From NCBI GenBank assembly GCA_028023455.1, contig JAQFVV010012513.1:436001-500000 (forward strand): DNA of 64,000 nt, read 5' to 3'. The position numbers and the translations under genes were made by a program. Shown here piece after piece: positions 12,801-26,022 of the stretch; positions within the stretch are counted from its first letter, which is position 1; every line of letters begins with the position of its first letter. This DNA comes from Epiperipatus broadwayi. Taxonomy: Eukaryota; Onychophora; Udeonychophora; Euonychophora; Peripatidae. The notes beneath the pieces are model-generated. The model was not told the DNA's origin. It saw only the letters and a program-made list of their open reading frames with translations, and did not search any database.

Positions 12801-13202
12801 TGTCAATTTTATTTCCAATCTGTAGCAATAATGTCCATATTCATGAGTGTAGACTTTTTATTATACCTTTCTCTGATATTTAACCAGTTTTTATAAGAAA
12901 TCAACAATAGGCTTGCTCCATTGTCCAGCTTTACATTTTGCCACAAATAACTCCCTACAGTATGTGGCCTGATTTAATGTCTTTAAACTTTTTACATTAC
13001 CACTTTTAACCTGATTTGTAGTTCGGGGAGTGCTTATTTTTATACTGGACTCCTTAAAATTAGAACTAATGATAAGTATCCTTTTTTTAATCCAATTCCT
13101 ACATGTTTTATTTTCATGTTTGCAATCTTTTCTCAAATGACCAGGTTTAACACAGCAATAGCACATTTCCTTTACATTTCTCTCCACTAGAGTCTTGAGC
13201 AT
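9846..13202 (-). pseudogene. Decayed Ty3/gypsy-type retrotransposon (gag-pol remnant)
   Basis: Read on the minus strand the parts come in gypsy order. A gag zinc knuckle, CYCCVKPGHLRKDC (CX2CX4HX4C), lies at about 13165-13124. Reverse transcriptase follows at 12623-12258 with VPFAVKEKVEKML and YFTKIDFKSAFHQ. A block typical of the end of the RT connection (GRYPIPDNLKALKN) lies at about 12030, and a YKPGRQ block typical of the end of RNase H at about 11440. The segment 11087-10779 contains ADHILVPPKGREYIVDL, the lead-in to integrase. Integrase traces run from 10740 to 10200 (WIKSI then LHLDY, VDLISYWMEY, ESIPAELL), and a GRHANELHP C-terminal tail is followed by a stop near 9846. Many stops and frameshifts break it, so it is dead. 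I could not identify LTRs. Confidence 0.85.
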
Positions 13203-13209
13203 TATTTCC

Positions 13210-13600
13210 TGTTTTTGTAATGTAAGATAAATTTTTCTAGCTGTTGTGATAATACAAATTCTGGAGTATTATTCAACATGTTTTTCTGCATGACATTTAT
13301 CAATGGCCCATTTACAGTTTAGATCAGGTTCATTTAGCAACACTTACCTAAAATTAGAGCCCATCATGCTATACAATTTACTTGAAACTCTTCCACCTTT
13401 CTATATTCCAAAACTAAATATTTGATATTCTCTTTTCTATCTCTACATAAGTTTTATCTACAAATCCTCATATCATTTTTGACTTCTTTCTTTAATATCT
13501 AAAGCTTTAGTCTTTGCAACAAATGATAATAAACACTTTAATTTTATATTTTCTTTCAAAATTTACATATATTTCCTCTTATGATTTTCTGTCCATATTT
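13210..13600 (-). other. Possible gag N-terminal remnant
   Basis: Lies directly upstream (minus sense) of the gag zinc knuckle and is probably decayed gag, but I see no motif in it. Confidence 0.25.
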
Positions 13601-14040
13601 ATCCTCCACTCCATCTCAAACAATTGATACACATGAAAATACACATGTGAAAAAGGTAAATGATCCCTAATATATGTATGACTATAATCCCAAATCCACC
13701 AAGGGCTTTGAGCATTTCATCATTGGTTTTTCAATGAAATGAGTGGTTGAATTGTTAGAAGAGTGAGAAGATTGGAGCCTGTCCATTAATGTTTAAAAAA
13801 TTGCTATCTTAATATAAGCTGAGCCATGGTTGTATGTATATATGGGGGATTATTATCTGTCCCAACTGATGAGTGCTGGTTCTTCAAGAAATACATATAT
13901 TGGGGTTTGCCTATCTTTTTCACATGTATGAAGTCATGTATTTCAATTTTTTGTGATGGTGTGGAAGTTCAATATAGACTGAAAATCCTAACTTCAAATC
14001 CCTCTATTTATTATAGCAAACATTCAGTATACTGAATGAA
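13600..14040. repeat. Family C divergent pair
   Basis: The left part (about 13600-13700) is a minus-strand family C end without its ribozyme. The right part carries a plus-strand hammerhead at about 13858-13906: GUCCCAA/UUGGGGU for stem I (two G-U pairs), CUGAUGA at 13866-13872, GAAA at 13888-13891 and a short AUA/UAU stem III before the cleavage site. The 3' side of stem II has mutated. A B-box-like TTCAAATCCC follows near 14000. Confidence 0.6.
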
Positions 14041-14049
14041 TAGGTTAGT

Positions 14050-14690
14050 TGTATATTTCTTCTTATAACTGAAAAATCCACCTCTCTAGTTCCCCTCCCT
14101 CTTCATAAACTGTGAAATCTTTTCTGCACATTTAATCCATTTCTTATATAAAACGTGGAAATAAATTATCTATTCACTAGCTTATCATGTTATAAAATCT
14201 TCATTTTTTTCTACTCTTTAATCATTATTGATTATATGATGATAGTGTACATTAATATGCTTCCTCTCACAACTAGTTGCATTGAGTAGATAAAACAGTC
14301 TGCTATAAGATGAAATTGTTGGGATGTGTTTGTATATTCTTTATAGAAACACTTCTATCAGTTCAAATGTTGTGTAAAAACTCAATACCAACTTTTCCAA
14401 ATGTTTTATACATTAGTTTTATAGTTTTTCCAACATATATATTTTATATAATCACCAGAAAGATTGCGTTAGAGATGATCCTGTGAAAATATTATTCAAG
14501 GAAAAGATAGATTTGTTTTTACTCTGATCTTTCTGAATCTAAATCTAAAAATTTCAAGAATAAAAGTTATGTAATTAAATCTCATAATATGTATAACACT
14601 TATCAGCTTTTTTTTTTATAAAATAAATATGTTTAATTTTGCATTGCTTTATGACTTAAGGTACAAGTATTGTACATAATAAAACAAATA
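14050..14690. other. AT-rich spacer
   Basis: No gene seen. A loose similarity exists between about 14560-14610 and 15690-15745 (shared ATCTCATA and AACACTT blocks), so part of it may be an old repeat. Confidence 0.3.
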
Positions 14691-14699
14691 TAAAAATAA

Positions 14700-15560
14700 G
14701 TAGAGAAGCTGTCCTCTGAAGTCTGGAAGATGTCATCTGGCAGATTATTTGTAAATAGTTCTGTGATTGAGGATTATCAGCACATAAGAATTTAATAATC
14801 ACTCTTCTTACAAGTTGGTTTCTTATAAGTGTTTAGAGTTTTGAGATATGGTGCTAATTCACCCCTGGTGAATTTACCAGCTGTCCTCTATTTAGGAGCA
14901 AATTAACAATAAATGCTTTGTAATAATTCTCATTATGAGTGAGTACTATGGACATAGTTTAAAGAATATTAGTTCTTTTGTCAGTCTTCTGTGGGGTTTC
15001 CTCCAGCTGTTATTTGTGGCACAGACTATCATAATGTGTCTATATTTGTGTAATTCCATGTAGCTGTAAATATTTCCAGTGTAGCTGTATTCCTGTCTCT
15101 TTCTTTAATTTGGGTGATTTTGATCTTAAATAGTGCTCAAGGGTCTTTGGCTGATTGTCTAAAGTACATCTGGCATCTTACTAACCAAACTGCAAAAAAT
15201 AATAATCCGAATTGATGGGAACTGCCCTTTTTCTATACTTTCAATTAATGTGTGGAATGAACTGTTCTTATTTCTGGAGGCTTTCTGTATAAGATAGCAA
15301 AGATACTGCAGAACCTGACATTCTAGTGCCACATGTCGAGTGGTCTCTTCAGGTAGATAACATAATTTGCATGTAGGGTCTATTCTTGCAACTCCCGTTT
15401 TGTATGAGAGAAAGTTGTTTGTTGGCAATGCCTCTAGATTGATTTTTAAAAGGAAGTCTAAAAACTTGGGTTCTAAGAACCAGTGTCTGAATTTTTGTAT
15501 TATTTCTTTGTTGGTAGTCTCCAGAAGTGTGGAAGCCATCTGCCCTGCAGCATTCATAAG
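14700..15560 (-). pseudogene. LINE C-terminal fragment with CCHC-type zinc finger
   Basis: The minus-strand frame 15557-15159 encodes a C-terminal non-LTR retrotransposon segment: INLEALPTNNFLSYKT, then CKLCYLPEETTRHVALEC, which is the CX2C...HX4C zf-RVT-type finger found downstream of reverse transcriptase. The frame is open for 133 codons, but no RT or endonuclease adjoins it, so it is a 5'-truncated copy. The rest down to about 14700 is probably its 3' UTR. A related fragment lies on the plus strand at 35.55-35.81 kb. Confidence 0.65.
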
Positions 15561-16235
15561 ATTATATAGACCCCAGTAATTGATATAACTAATGCTTTAA
15601 ATGAAAATCATATATCTTTCTATACATTTGATTAAACATTTATGGTCTTTGCTATATTTAAAGTCTTTTAATTTTCACATATAGATTAATAAAAGATATC
15701 TAGTTAGATCTCATAGTATATACAACACTTTCCAGCATTTTCTTACCCAATAGACTGCTCTTCAAATAAAAATCTTATATACTTTCGATTAAATATTTTT
15801 GATCCTCTCTAGGTCTAGAGAATCATTTCATATGCACATATAGATAAAGTAAAATGTTAGACTTAGTTTGTATGTAAATATAATTAATACGGTTCTCATA
15901 ATTAGATAAATAAGTGTAAATTAATTTAGGGATGATAATAATATACTTAATTAAGGCTTTTAATTAAACAATTAATTGAACCTGTAATTGGAGATGAATA
16001 CAAAGGAAATTGATACCAAACTTCTTTCTAGATTATGACTGATATAGTAATTATCAAGTAAAATTCTCTTTTCATAGCAAGGGGATGGATTAACTAATGT
16101 CTACAGAAGTAAAGTGTCAAATGGTGGGAACTATTCATTAAATAAAGAGTAGAATTAAATGGAGATTTAATATTTCTGTAATGTAATTTTCACTACACCA
16201 CTCTTGTATAAGGTAGGGATAGTTTCTATCTGATT
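15561..16235. other. AT-rich spacer
   Basis: Nothing recognisable beyond the loose repeat shared with 14.5 kb. Confidence 0.3.
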
Positions 16236-16239
16236 TAAC

Positions 16240-16345
16240 ACATTGGGTTTAATCATAAACACATGATCTAAGACATGAAAAAGTTGTATGATCCGCAAGA
16301 TATATATTTCATCCTGAACCAGCACTCATCAGTTGGCCCATTTTA
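16240..16345 (-). repeat. Family C fragment with hammerhead-like core
   Basis: On the minus strand CUGAUGA (16332-16326) is followed by GUGCUGGUUCAGGAU and then GAAAU at 16311-16307. Stem II is partly broken (GUGCU against AGGAU), and stem I keeps CAA/UUG. The core bases CUGAUGA and GAAA are both intact. Confidence 0.55.
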
Positions 16346-17260
16346 CAAACTCTTACATGTGAATCACTAATAAAAATTATTAATATACTTCCATGAAATG
16401 AGGATTTGACTGGTATTTAGAGATCTCAGAGAGATTAGACTATGGTCCTGGAATTTGGTTTGTAGGTAAAGAAATCATGCAAGGTCATACGAACTTTTAT
16501 TATTGTTGTTGTAAGCCTTAGGGGTTTTTTTCTTATACATTTTTTATGTTCATGTGATGACCAATTCTTCATTATTTGTTCCCATGATGGTAACACATAA
16601 TTTACTAATATATACTATTTATATAGATAATTTTAAGGGTTGCACATACTTGGATTACTTGACTTTTTATTACTATTTTGCACTCTTTTATGAAATTTAT
16701 GTCCATACACAAATTTGGCAGAAATATAAAAGTCACAACAGAAAACTCTTAAAGAAAAGTTGTAGAATGATCAGATATAACATATTTAATCTTTACCAAA
16801 TACATTTTAGCTAAAGAGGCTGTAGGATAATTTTCATCCATATAGATTTTTCACAGATTGCATTCCTGGTATCTTCAAATTATATATTTTGACTTTTCAG
16901 CAATACTGAGTAATTATATTTACTGCTGTATGTGTATAATTTTTTGCATGTTTCTTGAATTTGTGTTATGCATGGAAATTTTCTATTTTTAACTAGGGAT
17001 ATGTTTTATGAGATAACTAAAGGGAGTAAAGATTAATTTGAATCATTTTAATTAGAGATTTTAATTATATTTCAGTTCATTTAATATTCAAACTTGTATG
17101 TTCTAGTTGTCTGAATATGTATTATAGTTTAATAAAATTCAAAAGGTGGGACTACTTTTTTCTAGAAATTGCTAAGAAAGTGTAAATAAATGGTTTAAAC
17201 TTAAACTGGATTATAAATTTCTCTATACTTCTCCACTTAGTGACTCACATGGACATTATA
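16346..17260. other. AT-rich spacer
   Basis: No recognisable gene. The open frame at 16554-16814 has no start context, domain or homology that I can see and is probably chance. Confidence 0.35.
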
Positions 17261-17467
17261 TATATAACTGAATATTTGTAAATACAGTAACTAAATAATT
17301 AAAAATTTTATTCACTTAAGAGCGCTTTCGATTATCCCAGTAATCTTTGTCAATTAAAGCTTTGAAAGCTTTAGTTGACAAAGATTATTGGGATAATCAA
17401 AAGTGCTCTTAAGTGGATAAAATTTTTAATTATTTAGTTACTGTATTTACAAATATTCAGTTATATA
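17261..17467. repeat. Near-perfect 207-bp palindrome (foldback MITE candidate)
   Basis: The left arm starts TATATAACTGAATATTTG and the right arm ends in its complement. The arms are about 103 bp with only a few mismatches and meet near 17364 at GCTTTGAAAGC with almost no spacer. This is the shape of a foldback MITE or an arm-to-arm inverted duplication. Any transcript would form a long hairpin. AT-rich flanks make a TA target duplication impossible to prove. Confidence 0.8.
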
Positions 17468-17514
17468 ATTACGTATATTGCTTTAAAAATACAGACATCA
17501 AATAATATTATTAC

Positions 17515-17706
17515 ATATATATATATATATATATATGGCAAATACTACAGGCGCATCCATATGTAAATAACAGTAATATTATACTGAGGTATCAGTATGT
17601 GTAATTTTTAAAAATGTTTTGGATACAAAAAAAAAGATTCAATGTCTATCTAATAAAAATAATAATATTTAAATATATATATATATATATATATAATATA
17701 TATATA
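17515..17706. repeat. Two (AT)n microsatellites
   Basis: AT dinucleotide runs at about 17515-17536 and 17672-17708, separated by ordinary AT-rich sequence. Confidence 0.85.
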
Positions 17707-17739
17707 TAAAGCATCATACTAGGTGAATAACTTGATATA

Positions 17740-18170
17740 AAACTGGCAGTCAAAGCCAACCCACAGGCAGTACAAATAGTGCATTAGCACAAGCCCCAGC
17801 ATTGATCAAGGTCTCGCATCTGCACAGCTGTTTTCCATGAAAATAAAATTTAAAAAATGTTTTAGCACTTGCTAAATATAATTACATTTCTATTTTACTT
17901 AGCCAAAACTTTGTAATTTGAAGATACTACAATGACTGTCACATGCAAGGTAATAAAGTTATAAAAGGACTGTTTGTGCAGTGGTGTAGATTTTTCAGCT
18001 ATGTACAATGTGTTCATTTAAATATTTTGCAATGTTCTAGCCATTAAATGTGAAATTAGCATAGGTGAAAAATGATTATCTTCCTTAACAATTTTACCTA
18101 TTGAATCAGAATTCATAAAAAATGTAAATTATGAGTATGTTATTAATATTCGAATATAAATATATTGCCT
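17740..18170. other. Spacer
   Basis: No gene or repeat recognised. Confidence 0.3.
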
Positions 18171-18179
18171 ATACTAAAC

Positions 18180-18710
18180 AATATAATTAGAAGGGCCTTG
18201 AACCCAGACTTTCAAGTTCCCTACAGAAGTGCACTCCTGTAGGGAGTTTGATTGTGTTATTAATGGATTTTCAAAAAAAACATTCAAGAAAATAATATGT
18301 GGTGCATCACGGGTATCTTATTTTATTTTGAGCAATATTGATTCAGTAAATTTGCACCAAGTTGTATTTACAATTTATAAATAATTAGGTGGGATTTGAA
18401 CCCAAACTTTCAAGCTCCCTTTAGTAATCCACTTCATTTTATATAACCAATACACATGACAACAACATATACATGAAAAAATTAATGCTCTACAATATAC
18501 GGATTTTGTGCTGAACCAGCACTCATCAGTTGGTCCGGATCATCATCTCCTCTATCTATATATAATCAGTGCTCAGTTTATATTAAGATAGCAAATCTTC
18601 AAATTTTAATTCACATGTATGTATTGATTATATAAGATGGAGCGGATGACAAAAGGGAGCTTGAAAGTCTGGATTCAAACCCCTTTGATAACATCTAGTT
18701 TAAAGTATAT
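18180..18710. repeat. Family C copies, including one divergent palindrome
   Basis: A fragment at 18190-18245 precedes a fuller pair. On the minus strand come a tRNA-like end (GATTTGAACCC at about 18392) and a hammerhead-like core at 18541-18498. That core has CUGAUGA at 18529-18523 and a perfect GUGCU/AGCAC stem II, but G12 is mutated, giving AAAA. On the plus strand the right arm (18600-18690) has an A-box-like segment and ends in GATTCAAACCCC. The two arms diverge from a centre near 18560-18600. Confidence 0.65.
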
Positions 18711-18949
18711 TTATCATACTTGTATTTAAATTTATAAATAAATAAGTAATTATTTATACATTAGAATTACCAATTTCTGCTATTTTATTGAATCAATATT
18801 TATGCAAAAAAATGAAAGACATGCAAAATATCATATATTATTTTCTTGAATTTTTTTTTTTTAGCGAATTCTCATTCAAATCAATACAAATTTTAATGGA
18901 GAGAATTCTTCTCGACATGATTTATACTAAATGTAGAACAATATATCTT

Positions 18950-19135
18950 TCATATATAGAACTAGCAAATAAGCTCTTAACAAGCTTTGCAGAATATCCC
19001 CAACTCCAGACCGGTTTCTGCTAGCACCTCACTGAGGAAGCCAGTAGCAAAAACAGGTCTGGGGTTAGGGATATTCTGCAAAGCTTGTTAAAAGCTTATT
19101 TGTAATACAAGCTTATTAAATTGACATATGACTTG
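18950..19135. repeat. Family B divergent hairpin (B5)
   Basis: The left half is the 3' part of a minus-strand family B unit and contains GACCGGTTTC, giving GAAACCGGUC on the minus strand. The right half is plus strand with CTGAGGA at 19032-19038. The halves meet near 19021. The minus-strand half preserves an undecayed CpG form of stem III, ACCGGU followed by C, which explains the TG and CA variants in the other copies. Confidence 0.65.
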
Positions 19136-19139
19136 ATTT

Positions 19140-20175
19140 CTTTGTAACAATATATCTATATCTGCACATAAAATAATATTTTTAAAAATGTCTAAGCTTT
19201 TTTAATCATGTGTGACAGACCCTCCCCCATGAAAAACATTGCTCCGGGACCCATTTTTTCTCGGCTAGCAATGCTAAAGTTTTTAATAAGTTTTTAAAAA
19301 GTTTTCTCTTATAGAAAATAACTAAAATGTTTTACCAGATTTGTTGATGTAGCTTGTACATTTGTAAAAAACGCCAATTGTCTTTTTGATTTTTCTTCAG
19401 TTGTGTGTCACATTTTTATTAGATCCTGTTATTAGAAATATGTACCCTGAAATTAATAATAGTAATAACATGGAAAATGATTACGGATGATGGTGAATGT
19501 TTCTTTGCAGCATTACCATGTTTAACTTATCTGCTACTACTGATATATATATATATAAACAGAGTAAGAAAGATATTAAGAGAAAGGAAAAAAAAGTTCT
19601 GACAGCAACGAAATATAGAATACTACAAATGACACTTTTTTCTCTTTTTTTTTGACAACTGATTAGTCAAAAATGAAAGACATAATTTTAATGACCCCTA
19701 TCTTCCCTGTAATTATGTGTTGAACTAAACACATTATTAATTCAATAATTTCAAAGAAAATGAAAGTAAAACATCTTTTTTTTTAAAGAAGTGAAGTATT
19801 TTAATCATATAAGTTCTTCAAATGCATTACGGTTCTGTGAAAACATCCAGCAGGTGCTTCAAATACAGTTTGGGTCTGTGATTCGTCGGGTTTGACTTTT
19901 CAGTAGTAACTTAGGTTAAAAGCTTAAAATGCATAATTAATGTGTGTGAGGAAACATGAATCTAAAACTAGATTTGTATTTTTATATATAATAAAATTTA
20001 ATAGAAATAATAGTAAACTTACCTTAGTAATATGTGGCCTGATAAACAATTAATAAGTGTTTTTATTTTATTTTAATTAATTAATTTTTGAATATTTTTA
20101 ATAAATGGTTTTCAACTTTTTTTAAAACATTTTTTTTTATTATATAATTTTTTTAATAAATATTTTATAAAATCC
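19140..20175. other. 3' flank of the secreted-protein gene
   Basis: No coding sequence recognised. It lies downstream of the minus-strand gene, so part may be 3' UTR; AATAAA-like signals (for example TTTATT on the plus strand near 20155) are too common here to be decisive. Confidence 0.3.
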
Positions 20176-20176
20176 T

Positions 20177-21268
20177 CTATAGGAGTTCACATATTCCACT
20201 TCTCATTCGAGCAAACCGACCGCACGTTAAGGGTCTACAGGTTTGTTTAAAAGGATCATACATTTGAGAATTTGGGCAAGGATTTTTTTTTCTACCTACA
20301 AGCTCATTTCCATTGCCAAAATTTGAATCAAACAAAGTTTGTAGAGATATTGAAGATATATCATTACCAAATGCATAAAGAGAATTTATAATTTTAGGAA
20401 TACATTGAACATCATTTTCGGAGACGTAATTACAGCGAGCACAGTGGATGTTTCTATACACGTTATTGTTAACATCCTTTATATAAGCCGTGTACGCTTT
20501 ACACCTAATTTTAAATTTCTGATTTTTCCAATCAGATGCACATTTTGTGATGACATTTTGATAACAGAAATGAATGTATGTTTCTAAATCATTTGGAAAA
20601 TTACTTTCTTGTTTGCACTGACCTTGAAAAGTAGGATCATTTCGTTGGACCGGGCTCCATTTTTTTTCTAATGGATTGTAGGCTAGTCTTTTCATAAGAT
20701 CTGGAATATTATAATCGTAGTTTGCAATGCTTTGGTTAATTGGACATCGAATTACTGGTCCCCATAAGTAAACTTCTTTACTATCTATAGTTTGTTCGTG
20801 ACAGTAAAGACAAAAGATGTTTTTGTAAGTAATGTTAGATATACGACTGGTAGCAGGAAAATTAGCGAAATTATCACCAGTTACGTCAGGATCTTGTTCA
20901 CAAAGATTTACCGATTCCTCATCATCAAACTCACGGGGGCACTTGTGAACCACAGAAATGTAAGCATCATTCACCATTATACACATTGTTTCTTTGCTGT
21001 AATTGTACTTCTTAGGCGGAGCGTCAAAGCAACAGTCGTTGTATAAATAACATAATGAATCACAATTACACACCTCTTCATTTATTATCGATGAATCTAA
21101 TAATGTTGATTCGGAACATAAGTCTCCAGGATAGCACTGTAATCCAGCTTCCTTCAAATCGTTATACGTAAGAAGAGACTTTCTGGTTTTTCTATTAATT
21201 GATTGACAGCTTGTATCAAATAAGAAAACATAACAAAACAATGTTAACTGAAGGAGATTTTTCATCAT
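20177..21268 (-). CDS. Secreted cysteine-rich protein with somatomedin-B-like module (Methuselah-like receptor ectodomain type)
   Basis: A single uninterrupted 363-codon ATG frame, the longest in the window. Residues 1-22 form a signal peptide (LLQLTLFCYVFLF). Residues 45-96 hold eight cysteines (45, 51, 67, 69, 73, 79, 80, 96) with the CNCDSLCYLYNDCCFD signature of a somatomedin-B-like fold. Two blocks, YKNIFCLYCH (148-157) and YRNIHCARCN (271-280), recur in N-terminal regions of Methuselah-like or adhesion-type receptors of arthropods and molluscs. A further cysteine block follows (CPNSQMYDPFKQTCRPLTC, 331-349). N-glycosylation sites are at 89, 145 and 178. No membrane helix follows before the stop, so it is either a secreted ectodomain paralogue or the first exon of a spliced receptor; I saw no convincing donor near the stop. 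The ligand is unknown. The local base composition is less AT-rich than the flanks. I am confident it is coding and moderately confident of the family. Confidence 0.78.
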   Translation of the reverse strand: MMKNLLQLTLFCYVFLFDTSCQSINRKTRKSLLTYNDLKEAGLQCYPGDLCSESTLLDSSIINEEVCNCDSLCYLYNDCCFDAPPKKYNYSKETMCIMVNDAYISVVHKCPREFDDEESVNLCEQDPDVTGDNFANFPATSRISNITYKNIFCLYCHEQTIDSKEVYLWGPVIRCPINQSIANYDYNIPDLMKRLAYNPLEKKWSPVQRNDPTFQGQCKQESNFPNDLETYIHFCYQNVITKCASDWKNQKFKIRCKAYTAYIKDVNNNVYRNIHCARCNYVSENDVQCIPKIINSLYAFGNDISSISLQTLFDSNFGNGNELVGRKKNPCPNSQMYDPFKQTCRPLTCGRFARMRSGICELL

Positions 21269-21269
21269 G

Positions 21270-22300
21270 TTCGAATGACGGATTTAGCGAAATTATTTCC
21301 GTTATGTAACAATGACTTCCAGCATTTATCTATCAAAAAAATTAAAAAAGAATGCATTAAATATATATATATTTTTTAAAAAAAAAAGAGTGATGAAAAA
21401 TGTGTGAAGTCGTAGGAAGAGAGGAATAATTGAGTTACAATACTAATCTTTATTTTATTTTTTTCAGAAAGGTTAATGCCTATATTTTATTAGAAAAAAA
21501 ATACTTTATTAAAAATTCTACTATCTGTTTAAGTGTTCCACATGAGTGAAATTTTGACAGATTTATATTAATCTAAATGTTTCTCAGGCTTTATTAAAAA
21601 ATACATAATACCGAAAAAAAATTACAATTTTTATGTAATTTCAAAATGAGAATTAAAAAACCTGAGGTCAAGGTTTTCTATTGTAAGTCAGCCAAATATG
21701 GTGATTTAATAAATATAATAGTGTGTGTCCACGTATATAATTCACATTTTCTATTTATAGTAAATGCATAAATGGATAGCGAGTAAATGGATGGATATAT
21801 ATATATATAAGTAAATAAATGTAAATAGAGTGGTAAGTTGGAAACTAATTAAATATGTAAACAAATATAGATAGATACTTAATAATATTTAGTCAAATAT
21901 ACAAAAAAAAAAAGAAAAAAAAATTGATAGCAAAAGTGGATATGTAATTACATAGATAAATAAATGGAGAGAAAGATAAACTGATGTATAGATACTTGGA
22001 TAAATTGATGTATAAATAAACAGGAATGTAGACAAATGAATATTCAGATATATGTACAAAAAAGATAGACATATAGTCTTATGTGTAGTAGACAGATATA
22101 TATGTATATATTTAGATAAAAAGATGGGGAAAAATAGATAGCAGATGGATAGATAGGTGGATAGACGGATAGAAACATAAATAGAGATTGGAAAAATATT
22201 TGGGTGTACTGATGGATAAGTAGATAAAATATAGATAAATATTTAGATTTACATGCAGAAAAAAGATAGGCATATAAACTTATATGTAGTAGTCAGAAAC
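21270..22300. other. 5' flank of the gene, AT-rich, grading into GATA-like repeats
   Basis: Upstream of the minus-strand gene. I see no definite promoter. From about 21770 the sequence is loosely GATA/TAAA-repetitive, an imperfect shoulder of the array that follows. Confidence 0.4.
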
Positions 22301-22303
22301 ATA

Positions 22304-23850
<1,547 letters not shown>

Positions 23851-25510
23851 TAGATAAAGTAAGATTGAACTATTTCATATAGCTCACTAAAGAAGTGGGT
23901 TCTCTAATAACTTCTTAAATTAGAACAGTGAATGATAAAATAACACCAGAATTGTCAGTTGTCAGGTGGTGAAATGTTTCATTTAACAAACAAAAACTCG
24001 ATAATTATTTACTGATAAAAAGTAGGATGGCACTATAATGGTGACCACTTGAAAGAAAAAGCACTAAACAGACTGAAAACTTATTTAGCCCAGATTTCAA
24101 CACAGTCTTAAGCAAAGCATGTGAATATACTACTGCTAGGCCATGAATATGCTGCCATGAATATGCTACCATTAGATAATGAATCCCATGATGCAGCAAT
24201 TAGAGCAGATATAACTATGCTAATGACCTAAAATCATGCAATGTGAAATCATGTTTTTTTTTTCTAAGGCATTAGAAATATTGCTTTATAGCATCAGTGA
24301 TCAACAATTTACTTCCATAGTCTTGAAAAATATTTTACCCTGATGCAAAAAATATCATAAAAAATTATTAATCATACATTTATGCTACAGAGAACAAAGT
24401 ATATAAAAATTATCAATTAAAAGTTTAAAAAGAGGATGTTTTCCATTAAATCATCAACTATATTCGTCACAAGATGAATGGAAAAGAAAAGTTTACTTTC
24501 ACAGATATCTTAATGTGTCAAAAATATACACTTTATTTGTTTTACTAGTTTTTAATGTGTACGGTGTACCTATAAAGGAGCGACTGGTTCTATGTCCAAG
24601 GTTCCTGCAGTACTAAAACATGAATGTGTTACATAGCAACATAGTTTACTTATTCACCACAAAAAAGTTTAAGGCATTTGTATGCCTAGATTATGAGATA
24701 TCATGTACAATATGGTGATATATTTCATGTCTTATCATTCATCTTTAGTCCTCTTCCTGCTTTACAAAATTTAGAAAACCTCACCTTGTCCATCAAATAA
24801 TGGACCTCTTCAGATCCCATCTTCTTTAGATCAGATTGAGCATTCATTGCCTCAAATCAATGTGTATACAAATAGATAATGCATGGCCAATGACAATAAT
24901 GGACCAATAGGTGATGATGTTCATTGATTTTCAATGTTCCCATTAAGGATGGAGATCTGACAGTGAATTGTCAAACCTTTGAGGATGGGATCAGAGACCT
25001 ACTATCAAAGAATTAAATGACATGATCTACATTCTCAAGACAATTGCTGTTAAGCAAAATTGTTGACACAGTGAAGCAAATTCACATTCAGGATGGGAAG
25101 TTTCTAGAACTACATGCTGACATGAGGCAAGCTATCAAGCAAATATGGAAATGTAACCCTATTTATTCATTAGTTAGGCTGTCACAAAACAGCTGGAAGT
25201 GGTAGGTAAAATTTATAAGACCATGTGCATTTTGCTCTTCCAAAGTTCATCCTAGAACTAGGAGTTATATCTAGCAAACAGCAGCAGGCAGAGTATAACT
25301 ACTGGAAATATCATAAATATGTATGTATATATTTGTTTTTATGTTATATTAATAAACATAGTATCAAACATATTTATATGCATTAGCATCTGTGTATTAA
25401 TAAACACAACATATTTAAAAACACTCTTGTAACTTATGGCTTTAATGTTAAACATAATTTGAATCACATTAAACATGTTGATAGCAGGTTTTTTTCCAAT
25501 TTAAATTAAA
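23851..25510. other. Spacer with no recognised gene
   Basis: Positions about 24780-25260 are less AT-rich than their surroundings and may be an old mobile-element remnant, but no reading frame or motif survives that I can name. Confidence 0.3.
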
Positions 25511-25514
25511 ATTT

Positions 25515-26022
25515 AATTTTGCATGTCATTCTATCACTAAATAAACTGTCACATTTGATGTTGTAAGTTATGGTAACTTGTAATCCCAAATGCTAATGCT
25601 TTAAAATTTTTCTGTTGAATAGCTTAACTATGTTGTTATATAATGCATACATTGATTGAGAGAAAATACTGCAATTGGCATGTGTACATTGTATATATTT
25701 ATTTATACATATATAGTTTCATTGTTCCTTGATAAAGACTATAAAAGAATATAGTTGAAATGGAGTATAATTTTGCATGTCATTCTATCACTAAATAAAC
25801 TGTCACATTTGATGTTGTAAGTTATGGTAACTTGTAATCCCAAATGCTAATGCTTTAAAATTTTTCTGTTGAATAGCTTAACTATGTTGTTATATAATGC
25901 ATACATTGATTGAGAGAAAATACTGCAATTGGCATGTGTACATTGTATATATTTATTTATACATATATAGTTTCATTGTTCCTTGATAAAGACTATAAAA
26001 GAATATAGTTGAAATGGAGTAT
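25515..26022 (+). repeat. Perfect 254-bp tandem duplication
   Basis: Two head-to-tail copies, 25515-25768 and 25769-26022, which I find identical by eye. Each ends with a decayed hammerhead-like segment: CTTGATAAA, a six-pair GACTAT/ATAGTT stem, then GAAAT. A unit-length tandem dimer with a ribozyme-like core is the architecture of retrozymes, but the core here is degenerate. A recent unequal event or an assembly duplication are the alternatives. Confidence 0.85.

Noticed and set aside
9846-13202. Intact endogenous retrovirus or active gypsy element
   Set aside because: All domains are broken by stops and frameshifts, no envelope-like frame is seen and no LTR pair was found.
17515-17708. AT-repeat region as replication origin or scaffold attachment site
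   Set aside because: The whole window is AT-rich and nothing specific distinguishes this site.
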